A stretch of 64,000 bases of DNA from Rheinheimera lutimaris (GTDB lineage Bacteria > Pseudomonadota > Gammaproteobacteria > Enterobacterales > Alteromonadaceae): positions 186,001-250,000 of the forward strand of contig NZ_JABSOD010000002.1 in assembly GCF_013283795.1 (NCBI RefSeq), written 5' to 3'. Both the position numbers and the translations under genes were made by a program. Shown here one piece after another: positions 53,728 through 62,271 of this stretch; within the stretch, counting starts at the first letter, position 1, and every line of letters starts with the position of its first letter. The notes below the pieces were generated by a model. The model worked only from the letters and a program-made list of their open reading frames with translations, was not told where the DNA came from and searched no databases.

Positions 53728-54046
53728 GGTGCTGTCCTGTTGTTAGTGATGACCGTGACAATATAGGCGTAAGTTTCAAGGTGCAGCGGTTAAAAGTGAG
53801 TAACGGTCTTAAACGGTGACGAGCGGTGCAAAAGCTGTAGATTTTGTCAGGTATTTATCAGTAAAACGTAACGGAATTCCCCATTTTGTTGCTGGTTATT
53901 CTGCAAGCGCCTGCCAGGCTATATAACACTGCCGGGCTGGTGCTGATGTACCGTCTGTAGTAGCTGTGGTTAACAGCCGGCGAGTTAGTAGTCGGCGGCA
54001 ACCGAAAAGCCTTAACAGAGTAGGTACAGCTAGCAGGGAGAGAGTC
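53728..54046. promoter_or_regulatory. Divergent promoter region before the DUF2589 operon
   Basis: A 319-base gap. CTATATAAC near 53920 is a possible -10, and AGGGAGAGA stands just before the DUF2589 ATG. No repressor dyad was recognised. Confidence 0.4.
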
Positions 54047-54655
54047 ATGCCAAATTTGGTACAGGAACTCAATAGTTTAGACTTCAGTGTCTATATCGGC
54101 GGGCCGTTGCAGGCGGCAGTGCAGGCCCAGCACGCGGCGTCGATGTCGCAGGTGAGCTTTATTCAGGCGGTAGGGTTTGAAGATAACGGCGGCAGCAAAG
54201 CCTTACGTTATGTCGACTTTGACTTTACCAAGTCAACACCCAACCCGCATGTTGGTAAGACCGCACAGCAATTAACCGACGAGGGATTACCGCCCGGCAC
54301 CGATGTCAGCAGTAACTTTATCTCGACAGAAGTGTCGATAAAGGTGCCGTTTTTAACCATGCTGACGATACCGGCGCTTAGAATTGAAGAAATTACTATC
54401 GATTTTAACGCCAAGCTTACCTCGACCGAAACCTCAAATGTATCCAGTGAGTTTGCTGCCAGTGCTGAGCTGGGCATTAACTACAAAATCGTTAATTTTA
54501 AAGCTTCTGCGTCATATAAGCGCTCGTCGACCCGCGGGGTAAGTGTAGAGAAAACTTATAACCTCGGCGTTAAGGTAACGGCACTGAATGACGAAATTCC
54601 GGCGGGGTTAGACCGGATCCTGACGATGCTGGAAGACAGTATTGTCAGTGCCTGA
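54047..54655 (+). CDS. DUF2589-family protein
   Basis: A 202-residue protein. MPNLVQELNSLDFSVYIGGPLQAAVQAQ and ISTEVSIKVPFLTMLTIPALRIEEITIDFNAKL are typical of the DUF2589 family (PF11655), of unknown function; most of the rest appears beta-rich and ends in EIPAGLDRILTMLEDSI. There is no signal peptide, so a cytoplasmic location is expected. The ATG with AGGGAGAGA at the right distance is preferred to a longer upstream frame. First of three genes in one apparent operon. Confidence 0.82.
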   Translation: MPNLVQELNSLDFSVYIGGPLQAAVQAQHAASMSQVSFIQAVGFEDNGGSKALRYVDFDFTKSTPNPHVGKTAQQLTDEGLPPGTDVSSNFISTEVSIKVPFLTMLTIPALRIEEITIDFNAKLTSTETSNVSSEFAASAELGINYKIVNFKASASYKRSSTRGVSVEKTYNLGVKVTALNDEIPAGLDRILTMLEDSIVSA

Positions 54656-54718
54656 TTGGCATTAGCACAGGTTTGGGCCGGTGGCGCTGCTGCCGGCCTT
54701 TTTAACAGGGATATCAGC

Positions 54719-55423
54719 ATGCCGAATTTAAACGAGTACCTGGGCAGTATTATCAGCAGCATTACCAATGCCAGAGTGATGGCGGATATTCAAACGGTAA
54801 AAGTGGCTGAAGAGTATGCCAAACATGACTTACTGAAGCATTTCGCTGTACCGCATATGCGCGTAGGCGATGTTGAACTTACTATTCCGGTGGCACTGGA
54901 TGTGTTGACAGAAAAAACCGAAACTCAGTATCAACCGATTGATAATACTAAATTTAACAGTGTAATGTACAAAGAGCTGACTAACAGCCTGGGCCGCACC
55001 AGTTTGCCGGCCAAAGCGTCTAAGGCGTTACGTGCGGCACTCACTGAGCAAACACATAATCTGGAGCAGTCGCTGCGCATTAAACAGGATATGGCGCCGG
55101 TTGAGGAGTACAGCCAATTGGCAGCCCGTCAATTAGTACAACTGGCAGAGGAGTATCAGCTGGTAAGCCGTGAAAGCCTGCCGAAGCTCAATATTGAGCA
55201 GATCACATCCAGAGTCGTGGCGGCTGCGACACAGGAAATTAAGGTGCTGAGCCAGCGTAAGGTGATTGAAAATTTAAATGTGATTGCCGAGTCGCATAAG
55301 CTGCGCGAAGAAAAGCCGGAGAACATTATTTATATCAAGCTGAAAATCTCTGAAGATGGCATGGAGTGGCAGCAGATGGAAAGCAGCAGCGGCGAAATCA
55401 GCCGCCGGTTATTACCGGAATAG
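54719..55423 (+). CDS. Unknown protein in the DUF2589 operon
   Basis: A 234-residue protein that starts MPNLNEYLGSI, echoing the MPNLVQEL start of the gene before it. It has a possible beta-domain around ADVELT-like HMRVGDVELTIPVALDVL, a helical middle and a charged C-terminal strand region (IIYIKLKISEDGMEWQQM). No signal peptide or membrane helix. No family was assigned with confidence; a DUF2589 companion role is inferred. AGGGA lies upstream and the next gene begins 5 bases after its stop. Confidence 0.6.
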   Translation: MPNLNEYLGSIISSITNARVMADIQTVKVAEEYAKHDLLKHFAVPHMRVGDVELTIPVALDVLTEKTETQYQPIDNTKFNSVMYKELTNSLGRTSLPAKASKALRAALTEQTHNLEQSLRIKQDMAPVEEYSQLAARQLVQLAEEYQLVSRESLPKLNIEQITSRVVAAATQEIKVLSQRKVIENLNVIAESHKLREEKPENIIYIKLKISEDGMEWQQMESSSGEISRRLLPE

Positions 55424-55428
55424 CCGCC

Positions 55429-55983
55429 ATGCAAAAGTCGACTGTCCATTTGGTTAACGCGCTAACTGACTTGCTGTTGCAGTTTCCGTCATTGGTAACC
55501 GGGTTTGAACGCAAGCAGCCGCAGGCGTTGGTGGCATTGCAAAGTTGGATTGCTGCAGCTGAGCAACTGCTGAGTAGTTACGGCTTGGTAGCCAGTGCTG
55601 AATTGGCCGGATTGCGCAGCAAGCTCACCGCACCGGTGCACCGTGATGAGCATCGCGGCCAATTACGTAAACAGCAATTACGCGAAGCGGTAGAGATGTT
55701 GTACCCGTTGCAACAATGCCTGCAGCAAACGCTGACGCCGTATCAGCAAAAGCTGCAACAGAGCGCTGAGTTGATACGGCATTTGCTCAGCGTGATCAGC
55801 CAGAGCGGGGCGCTGCATTACGATGCTGCGGCAGGTTTTGACAGCTTTGTGCAGCAATTGTGGCAACTAATTGGCCGGCATGAGCAGCTAAAGGCCGGTG
55901 CGGTGCAGCTGCGCAGCTGGTTATCGCAGCAGGACATTACACTGCTTCTGGCGCAAGAGGTTAATCCGGCAGATTTTCCGTAA
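55429..55983 (+). CDS. Unknown helical protein in the DUF2589 operon
   Basis: A 184-residue, Leu- and Gln-rich protein predicted to be almost fully helical (for example [20 protein letters not shown] and [23 protein letters not shown]). No family recognised, and no signal or membrane segment. It lies 5 bases after the previous gene and is likely the last of the operon; its end overlaps the convergent DUF1653 gene by 23 bases. Confidence 0.55.
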   Translation: MQKSTVHLVNALTDLLLQFPSLVTGFERKQPQALVALQSWIAAAEQLLSSYGLVASAELAGLRSKLTAPVHRDEHRGQLRKQQLREAVEMLYPLQQCLQQTLTPYQQKLQQSAELIRHLLSVISQSGALHYDAAAGFDSFVQQLWQLIGRHEQLKAGAVQLRSWLSQQDITLLLAQEVNPADFP

Positions 55984-56227
55984 CGGCGTCGGGTTTGTTT
56001 TGGCTGATAAACAAAAAGCGCGGCAGCAGTTCGCCGGCAATTTCCACGTTTTCAGTAAACATCTCAAGCGGCCGTGCCCAGAGGCCAAAATCGCCGTACA
56101 GCGCGCGGTAAATCACTAACCATTGTTCGGTTTCGCTGTGGCGGGCACAGTCAATTACCTGATAATAAGCCCCTTTGTAGTGCTGATAATAACCGGGTTC
56201 AAGTGGTGGTTTAACTGCGTTGTTCAT
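55961..56227 (-). CDS. DUF1653-family protein
   Basis: An 88-residue protein. [47 protein letters not shown] is the DUF1653 signature; function unknown. It overlaps ruvX by 17 bases and follows it on the same strand. Confidence 0.88.
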   Translation of the reverse strand: MNNAVKPPLEPGYYQHYKGAYYQVIDCARHSETEQWLVIYRALYGDFGLWARPLEMFTENVEIAGELLPRFLFISQNKPDAVTENLPD

Positions 56228-56627
56228 ACCAGCTCTCAAAGATAATTTTTGCCGATAAACTGTCTACTTTATCTTTCGCCAGGTTGCGATAGCCACCTTC
56301 GGCAAACAGCATACTGCGTGCCTCTGTGGTGGTCAGGCGTTCGTCGTGCAGCTCTACCGGCAAGCCAAAGCGGCCGTGCAGGCGGTTGGCAAATTTACGT
56401 GTACGCACAGTAAACGGCTGCTCGGTGCCGTCCATATTCAGCGGCAGGCCTACCAGCAATAACTGCGGCTGCCATTCGCCAATCAGTTTTTCCAGTTGCG
56501 TCCAGTCGGGCGTGCCGTCCTGTGCTTTTAAGGCGCTAAGCAATGAGGCGGTGCCGGTAAGTTCCTGACCTACCGCCACGCCGATGCTTTTGGTACCGTA
56601 ATCAAAGGTTAAAATGGTGCGACTCAT
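56211..56627 (-). CDS. ruvX: Putative pre-16S rRNA nuclease / Holliday resolvase RuvX (YqgF)
   Basis: A 138-residue RNase H-like protein, standard length. The family motifs [38 protein letters not shown] and [12 protein letters not shown] carry the acidic residues needed for catalysis. It is thought to trim pre-16S rRNA. It starts inside the algH stop. Confidence 0.96.
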   Translation of the reverse strand: MSRTILTFDYGTKSIGVAVGQELTGTASLLSALKAQDGTPDWTQLEKLIGEWQPQLLLVGLPLNMDGTEQPFTVRTRKFANRLHGRFGLPVELHDERLTTTEARSMLFAEGGYRNLAKDKVDSLSAKIIFESWYEQRS

Positions 56628-57184
56628 TAAGCGTGACCGGCCTCATTGGTTAGCTGCCAAGGCTTAATGCCAATTTTTGCGGTGGCACTTTGCCATTTTT
56701 CGGCATGGCTTAGATCAAAAATAATACCGCTGTCGGCCGGAATAATTAACCAGGCGTTGTCGGCGATTTCCTGCTCTAACTGGCCGGCGGTCCAGCCGGC
56801 ATAACCCAGCGCCAGAATAAATTTTTCCGGGGCGTTATTGGTGGTTAAATCAAACAAAATATCTTTTGAGGTGGTAACCATCAGCTCGTCGTTTAGCCGC
56901 ATACTGCTGCTGTAGCCTTCTTTGGCGGTGTGCAGCACAAAACCTCTGTCGTGCTGTACCGGGCCGCCGGCACAAACGTGTGCGGTAGCGGCAGAGCTTG
57001 TGGCATCAAATTCAATCTGCAGCTGTTGCAGCAAATCGGCTACTTTTACTTCCAACGGGTGGTTAATAACAATACCCATCGCCCCTTCATCATTATGCTC
57101 ACAAATATAGGCAACACTGCGTTTAAACAGCGGGTCATCTAACGACGGCATAGCAATTAAAAAATGATTCTGAAAATTCTGCAT
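56627..57184 (-). CDS. algH: YqgE/AlgH-family protein
   Basis: A 185-residue AlgH/YqgE protein. Family segments are [52 protein letters not shown] and [19 protein letters not shown]. Its biochemical role is unclear. It is conserved beside ruvX and gshB across Gammaproteobacteria, as here. Confidence 0.95.
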   Translation of the reverse strand: MQNFQNHFLIAMPSLDDPLFKRSVAYICEHNDEGAMGIVINHPLEVKVADLLQQLQIEFDATSSAATAHVCAGGPVQHDRGFVLHTAKEGYSSSMRLNDELMVTTSKDILFDLTTNNAPEKFILALGYAGWTAGQLEQEIADNAWLIIPADSGIIFDLSHAEKWQSATAKIGIKPWQLTNEAGHA

Positions 57185-57208
57185 AGTGACCTCGTTACAA
57201 CGTGGTTG

Positions 57209-58171
57209 TCACTGGCGTGCTGCCAGCAGCTGCTCAATTTCATCAAATAACAAACCGGTGATGCTGATTGGAAACGCCGCTTCAATTTCGCGGATACAAG
57301 TTGGGCTGGTAACGTTTATTTCGGTTAGCTTGTCGCCGATGACATCCAGGCCGACAAAAATTAACCCTTTGGCTTTTAGTGTTGGTGCTACCGCATTGGC
57401 AATGGCCAGATCAGACGCGGATAAGGGTCTGGCTTCACCACGGCCGCCGGCTGCCAGGTTGCCGCGGGTTTCGCCGCTGGCCGGTATGCGTGCTAAACAG
57501 TATGGCACGGGTTTACCGTTTACCACCAGAATTCGTTTATCACCGTCACTGATTTGCGGGATAAAGCGCTGCGCCATGGCATAGCGGCTGCCATGTTCGG
57601 TCAGCGTTTCAATAATAACACTGACATTGGCATCACCCGGCTTTAAGCGGAAAATAGAAGCGCCACCCATACCATCCAGCGGCTTTAATATCACATCTTG
57701 CTCGGCCTGATAGAAGGCTTTTAAGCGTTTGGCATCGCGGCTAACCAGGGTTTTCGGCGTATGTTGGCTAAACCAGCTGGTGTACAGCTTTTCGTTGGCA
57801 TCGCGCAGGCTCTGCGGTTTATTAACAATTAAGGTACCTTCATCTTCAGCCCGCTCCAGCATGTAGGTGGCATAGATATATTCGGTATCAAACGGCGGAT
57901 CTTTACGCATTAAGATCACATCCAGCTCGCTGAGGGCGATGTCCTGTTCGCTACCAAACTGATACCAAGCGGCCGGATCTTCCTGCACTGTCAATAATTT
58001 AGTTGCTGCGCGGGCCTGGCCCTCAAGTAAATATAAGTCGGCCATTTCCATATAGTGGATTTGATAACCGCGCTGCTGCGCTTGCAACAACATGGCAAAA
58101 CTGGAGTCTTTTTTGATATTGATAGCCGATATCGGGTCCATCACTATGCCAAGCTTAACGGGTTTACTCAT
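57209..58171 (-). CDS. gshB: Glutathione synthetase GshB
   Basis: A 320-residue ATP-grasp enzyme adding glycine to gamma-glutamylcysteine. KLGIVMDPISAINIKKDSSFAM is the usual start; EQDVILKPLDGMGGASIF is the ATP-binding region; LVVNGKPVPYCLARIPASGETRGNLAAGG and DVIGDKLTEINVTSPTCIREIE include ligand residues. It lies in the conserved rsmE-gshB-algH-ruvX order. Confidence 0.96.
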   Translation of the reverse strand: MSKPVKLGIVMDPISAINIKKDSSFAMLLQAQQRGYQIHYMEMADLYLLEGQARAATKLLTVQEDPAAWYQFGSEQDIALSELDVILMRKDPPFDTEYIYATYMLERAEDEGTLIVNKPQSLRDANEKLYTSWFSQHTPKTLVSRDAKRLKAFYQAEQDVILKPLDGMGGASIFRLKPGDANVSVIIETLTEHGSRYAMAQRFIPQISDGDKRILVVNGKPVPYCLARIPASGETRGNLAAGGRGEARPLSASDLAIANAVAPTLKAKGLIFVGLDVIGDKLTEINVTSPTCIREIEAAFPISITGLLFDEIEQLLAARQ

Positions 58172-58180
58172 CTTGTGTCC

Positions 58181-58909
58181 TCAGGCCAGATCGCCAAATT
58201 GCAGTTGTAATGCGCTGATTGCGGTAAGTGCGGCGGTTTCGGTGCGCAGTACCCGTGGCCCTAACTGAATGCCGTTAAAACCGGCCGCAGTGGTGTGTGC
58301 CATTTCCTGTTCACTAAAGCCGCCTTCAGGGCCTATTACTAACCGGATATCAGGGTTGGGTATAAGCGTCTTAATGGTGTCTTTAGCCCAAGGATGCAAG
58401 GTTAATTTTAATTCTTTTGTGTCTTGAGCCAGCCAGCTATCGAGTGAAACAGCCGGATGCACCGTAGGCACTACACTGCGGCCACTTTGCTCGCAGGCAC
58501 TGATGGCGATCTTTTGCCATTGCTCATTGCGTTTGGCTAAACGCTCACCGTCCAGCTTTACACCGCAGCGCTCGGTAAATAATGGCGTAATTTCAGTCAC
58601 ACCCAGCTCTACCGCTTTTTGAATGGCAAAATCCATCCGGTCGCCACGTGATATACCCTGGCCCAGATGAATTTTCAGTGGTGATTCAACCGGGTTTGGC
58701 TGTTGCACGCCCGCAATCACATAAACCCGTTTTTTATCGCTGCTGCTGATACGGGCAGGGTAGTTAAAGCCATCGCCGTTAAACAACACAAGTTCACTGC
58801 CAACAGGCATACGTAGCACACGCCCGACATGGTTGGCGGCATCATCATCAAGGGCAAACTCGTGGTTAAGTGCAATAGCACCGTGGTGATAAATTCTTGG
58901 AATACGCAT
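58181..58909 (-). CDS. rsmE: 16S rRNA (uracil-1498-N3)-methyltransferase RsmE
   Basis: A 242-residue SPOUT-fold enzyme. MRIPRIYH, HVGRVLRMPVGSEL, RMDFAIQKAVELGVTEITPL, LVIGPEGGFSEQEM and LGPRVLRTETAALTAI are all family motifs. It precedes gshB by 9 bases. A terminator for the upstream AbgT gene separates the two units. Confidence 0.96.
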   Translation of the reverse strand: MRIPRIYHHGAIALNHEFALDDDAANHVGRVLRMPVGSELVLFNGDGFNYPARISSSDKKRVYVIAGVQQPNPVESPLKIHLGQGISRGDRMDFAIQKAVELGVTEITPLFTERCGVKLDGERLAKRNEQWQKIAISACEQSGRSVVPTVHPAVSLDSWLAQDTKELKLTLHPWAKDTIKTLIPNPDIRLVIGPEGGFSEQEMAHTTAAGFNGIQLGPRVLRTETAALTAISALQLQFGDLA

Positions 58910-58968
58910 AGAAACTTCTGCAACTGAATAATGCCGTTATGGTAGCAGGCGGCAAAGGCAAGCGACAG

Positions 58969-58996
58969 AAAAAACAAACCCTGCCGTAGCAGGGTT
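58969..58996 (-). terminator. Rho-independent terminator of the AbgT gene
   Basis: Read on the minus strand, AACCCTGC-TACG-GCAGGGTT is followed by TGTTTTTT. It ends transcription of the AbgT transporter before rsmE. Confidence 0.88.
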
Positions 58997-59015
58997 GTTG
59001 TTATTTAAACCAGAC

Positions 59016-60608
59016 TTAATTGCTGGCAGGGTAGCTGTAGCTTGAACCGACACCCAGTGGAATATCCAGCGCCCAGAAACCAAGCAGGAAGGCTGTCCAC
59101 AATACCAACATAGCAATGGAATAAGGCAACATCAGCGCGATCAGCGTACCAATACCGGTAGACTTGACGTACTTTTGACAGAACACTACGATCAGCGGGA
59201 AGTACGGCAGCAGCGGCGTAATAATATTGGTAGAAGAGTCACCTACACGGTAAGCCGCTTGGGTTAAGTCGGGTGATACGCCAAGCTCCATCAGCATAGG
59301 TACCATAATGGCGCCAATCAGCGCCCATTTAGCTGACGCTGAGCCAACTAACAGGTTAACAAAGCCGGATAAAAACACGATACCAATCAGCGTAAATCCC
59401 ATAGGGAACGCCATTTCCTGCAGCCAGTTAGCGCCTTTAATGGCAAGCAAAGCACCAAGGTTAGACTGGCCGAAAGCATAGATAAACTGAGCACAGAAAA
59501 ACGCCATTACTATGTAGTAGCCCATGCCACTCATGGCTTTGCTCATGCCCTTGATAATATCTCGATGGTTTTGGGCATTACCGGACACATAGCCGTATAC
59601 CACGCCCGGAATTAAAAAGAACACAAAGATAATGCTGACAATAGATTGCATTAACGGCGCGGCGAAAACCAGCAGGTTGCTCTGACCTTCAGCCAGCACA
59701 GTACCTGCAGGTGCACGCCAGGCGGAAGTCTCCGGTAATGCCGATACAATTAACAGTACTATGCTTAGCAGCATAGAAAAGCTGGCCCAACGCAGACCTT
59801 TACGCTCGTTCGGCTTTAAGTCATCCATTTTTGGCATATCAGCCGGATCGCCATCAACGCGTGTAGCTTTTAGCCGTGGCTCAATAAATTTGTCGGTAAT
59901 TATCCAACCGACAATGACGACCAAAAAGGTTGATGCGGTGGTGAAGTAGTAGTTGTTCATCGGGCTGACAAACAGCTCCGCTGCAGCTGGATCTGAGGAC
60001 AAACGCGCCGATACCTGTGTAAGGCCGGATAACAGCGGGTCAAGACTGGATGGCAGTATAGTGGCAGAGAACCCGCCGGATACACCGGCAAAGGCAGCCG
60101 CAATACCGGCCAGCGGATGACGACCTGCGGCATAGAAAATAACGGCGCCCAGCGGAATTACCAGCACATAACCGGCATCTACCGCCATATGGCTGGCAAC
60201 ACCGACCGCGATAAGTACCGGCGTTAACAGCATCTTCGGTGTTACCGACAGTACAGAGCGTAAACCGGCATTAATAAAGCCGGTATGCTCGGCGACACCT
60301 AAACCCAGCATGGCCACCAACACCACGCCAAGCGGGGCAAAAGTAACAAAGGTATTGACCATTTTGGCCATAAAGGTAGTCATGGAATCGGCGGCCAACA
60401 GATTATTTACCTGAATAGCCGCGCCGGTGCGCGGGTCAACTTCATTAAAGCTGACTCCGGCCAGAGCCCAGGATACTACCCAGACCACTACCATCAGCAG
60501 AGCAAATAGTACGGCCGGATCGGGTAATTTATTACCGACCACTTCTATGGCATTAAGCGCACGGTTAAGCCAGCCGGCTTTAGCGGCGTTGGCAGTTTGT
60601 TCAGACAT
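59016..60608 (-). CDS. AbgT-family transporter
   Basis: A 530-residue inner-membrane transporter with 11-13 helices. Family segments are GWLNRALNAIEVVGNKLPDPAVLFALL, LGVAEHTGFINAGLRS, LVGSASAKWALIGAIMVPML and YRVGDSSTNIITPLLPYFPLI. Members import p-aminobenzoyl-glutamate or export sulfonamides. No abgA/abgB hydrolase genes are nearby, so folate-related import is uncertain. The start at 60608 has AAGGAA six bases upstream; a longer frame has none. Confidence 0.9.
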   Translation of the reverse strand: MSEQTANAAKAGWLNRALNAIEVVGNKLPDPAVLFALLMVVVWVVSWALAGVSFNEVDPRTGAAIQVNNLLAADSMTTFMAKMVNTFVTFAPLGVVLVAMLGLGVAEHTGFINAGLRSVLSVTPKMLLTPVLIAVGVASHMAVDAGYVLVIPLGAVIFYAAGRHPLAGIAAAFAGVSGGFSATILPSSLDPLLSGLTQVSARLSSDPAAAELFVSPMNNYYFTTASTFLVVIVGWIITDKFIEPRLKATRVDGDPADMPKMDDLKPNERKGLRWASFSMLLSIVLLIVSALPETSAWRAPAGTVLAEGQSNLLVFAAPLMQSIVSIIFVFFLIPGVVYGYVSGNAQNHRDIIKGMSKAMSGMGYYIVMAFFCAQFIYAFGQSNLGALLAIKGANWLQEMAFPMGFTLIGIVFLSGFVNLLVGSASAKWALIGAIMVPMLMELGVSPDLTQAAYRVGDSSTNIITPLLPYFPLIVVFCQKYVKSTGIGTLIALMLPYSIAMLVLWTAFLLGFWALDIPLGVGSSYSYPASN

Positions 60609-60745
60609 ACATGTTCCTTTCTTATAGTTTTGTTTCGCTCTGCTCACAGACAGAGGACCCCGGATACAACACAACGGCTTATAATACACAAAAAGCCGGG
60701 GATGATAAGGCGAAATTATCCGCCTGGTTAATAACTACAGGTGTG

Positions 60746-60772
60746 AAAAAGGAGAGCCGGGCTCTCCTTTTT
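60746..60772 (-). terminator. Terminator of metK
   Basis: AAAAAGGAGAGC and GCTCTCCTTTTT form a perfect stem around a 3-base loop, with a T run on either strand. Confidence 0.88.
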
Positions 60773-60792
60773 AGGTAATTAACAAACGTTGT

Positions 60793-61941
60793 TTATTTTG
60801 CGTACTGACGCAGAATGTCCGCTTTGTCGGTTTGCTCCCACGGGAACTCATCGCGACCAAAGTGACCGTAGGCTGCTGTTGGCAGATAAATCGGCCGTTC
60901 CAGTTGCAGCATTTCAATCAGGCCATAAGGGCGCAGGTCAAAATGTTCGCGCACCAGCTTAATCAGCTGATCTTCGCTCAGTTTACTGGTACCAAAGGTT
61001 TCCAGGCTGATAGAGGTAGGCTCTGCTACACCGATAGCGTAGGACACCTGCAACTCACAACGCTCCGCCAGGCCGGCAGCAACGATATTTTTCGCCACAT
61101 AACGTGCGGCGTATGCAGCTGAGCGATCCACTTTTGACGGATCTTTACCGGAGAAAGCACCACCGCCGTGACGCGCCATACCACCGTAGGAATCGACAAT
61201 AATTTTCCGGCCGGTTAAGCCGCAGTCACCCATAGGACCGCCGATAACAAAGCGGCCGGTTGGGTTGATAAAGAATTTGGTTTTAGCTGTTAACCACTCT
61301 GCCGGCAATACTGGTTTGATGATGGTTTCCATTACCGCTTCACGCAGATCTGCCGTACTGATGGTATCGCAGTGCTGGGTAGACAATACTACGGCATCAA
61401 TACCTACCGGCTTGCCGTCTTCATAAATAAAGCTTAACTGAGATTTAGCATCCGGACGCAGCCATGGCAGGGTACCGTCTTTACGCACTTGTGCCTGACG
61501 CTGCACCAAACGGTGTGAATAGGTAATAGGGGCTGGCATCAGCACGTCTGTTTCGTTGCTGGCGTAACCAAACATTAAACCCTGGTCACCGGCGCCTTGC
61601 TCTTTCGGATCGGCACGGTCTACACCCTGATTGATATCCGGTGATTGCTTACCAATGGCGTTTAATACGGCACAAGAGTCGGCATCAAAGCCCATATCTG
61701 AATGTACGTAACCAATTTCGCGCACGGTTTTACGGGTAATTTCTTCAATATCAACCCAGGCAGTAGTAGTGATTTCACCGCCAACTAATACCATACCGGT
61801 TTTAACGAAGGTTTCGCAGGCCACACGGGCTTTTGGATCTTGTTCCAGGATTGCATCCAATACGGCGTCAGAAATCTGATCAGCAATTTTATCCGGATGT
61901 CCTTCAGATACTGACTCAGAAGTAAAAATGTGTTGTGCCAT
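60793..61941 (-). CDS. metK: S-adenosylmethionine synthetase MetK
   Basis: A 382-residue enzyme of normal length, making S-adenosylmethionine from methionine and [52 protein letters not shown] and [19 protein letters not shown] are the signature motifs. It is divergent from tkt; GGAA lies upstream of the ATG. Confidence 0.99.
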   Translation of the reverse strand: MAQHIFTSESVSEGHPDKIADQISDAVLDAILEQDPKARVACETFVKTGMVLVGGEITTTAWVDIEEITRKTVREIGYVHSDMGFDADSCAVLNAIGKQSPDINQGVDRADPKEQGAGDQGLMFGYASNETDVLMPAPITYSHRLVQRQAQVRKDGTLPWLRPDAKSQLSFIYEDGKPVGIDAVVLSTQHCDTISTADLREAVMETIIKPVLPAEWLTAKTKFFINPTGRFVIGGPMGDCGLTGRKIIVDSYGGMARHGGGAFSGKDPSKVDRSAAYAARYVAKNIVAAGLAERCELQVSYAIGVAEPTSISLETFGTSKLSEDQLIKLVREHFDLRPYGLIEMLQLERPIYLPTAAYGHFGRDEFPWEQTDKADILRQYAK

Positions 61942-62271
61942 CGGTTGTATTCCAAAATAAGGTTAATGCAGTTAAGTTCGTTCTGCAGAAAAATGCCATG
62001 ACGAACCCAAAAAATAGGCGGCTATTCTAGATAAAGTGTGCTGCCTTTGCCAGAAAAATCTGCCACCCAGACGTCTTTAATGCTATTTTACGTTGCATAT
62101 TACGTTAGTACAGCCAGTTAGATCTGAGCGGTTGAAAATTGTTTCTGCCGGCGGATTTAAATTTGCCATCCGGCGGGGGCTCTGTGAAAATAGCGCCACG
62201 TTGGGCCTTAACATTTCAGCTTAATAATAATCAGCTTCGTTACCAGAAGCCGCGCAATGTCAGGAGTGAAC
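61942..62271. promoter_or_regulatory. Divergent metK-tkt intergenic region
   Basis: 330 bases carrying promoters of both genes. Read towards metK, TAGAAT near 62030 is a possible -10. GTTCGT/ACGAAC (near 61976-62006) is a small inverted repeat. No SAM-riboswitch fold was recognised. AGGAG precedes the tkt ATG. Confidence 0.45.

Noticed and set aside
61942-62271. SAM riboswitch before metK
   Set aside because: No recognisable SAM-riboswitch core; only ordinary promoter-like sequence and a small inverted repeat.
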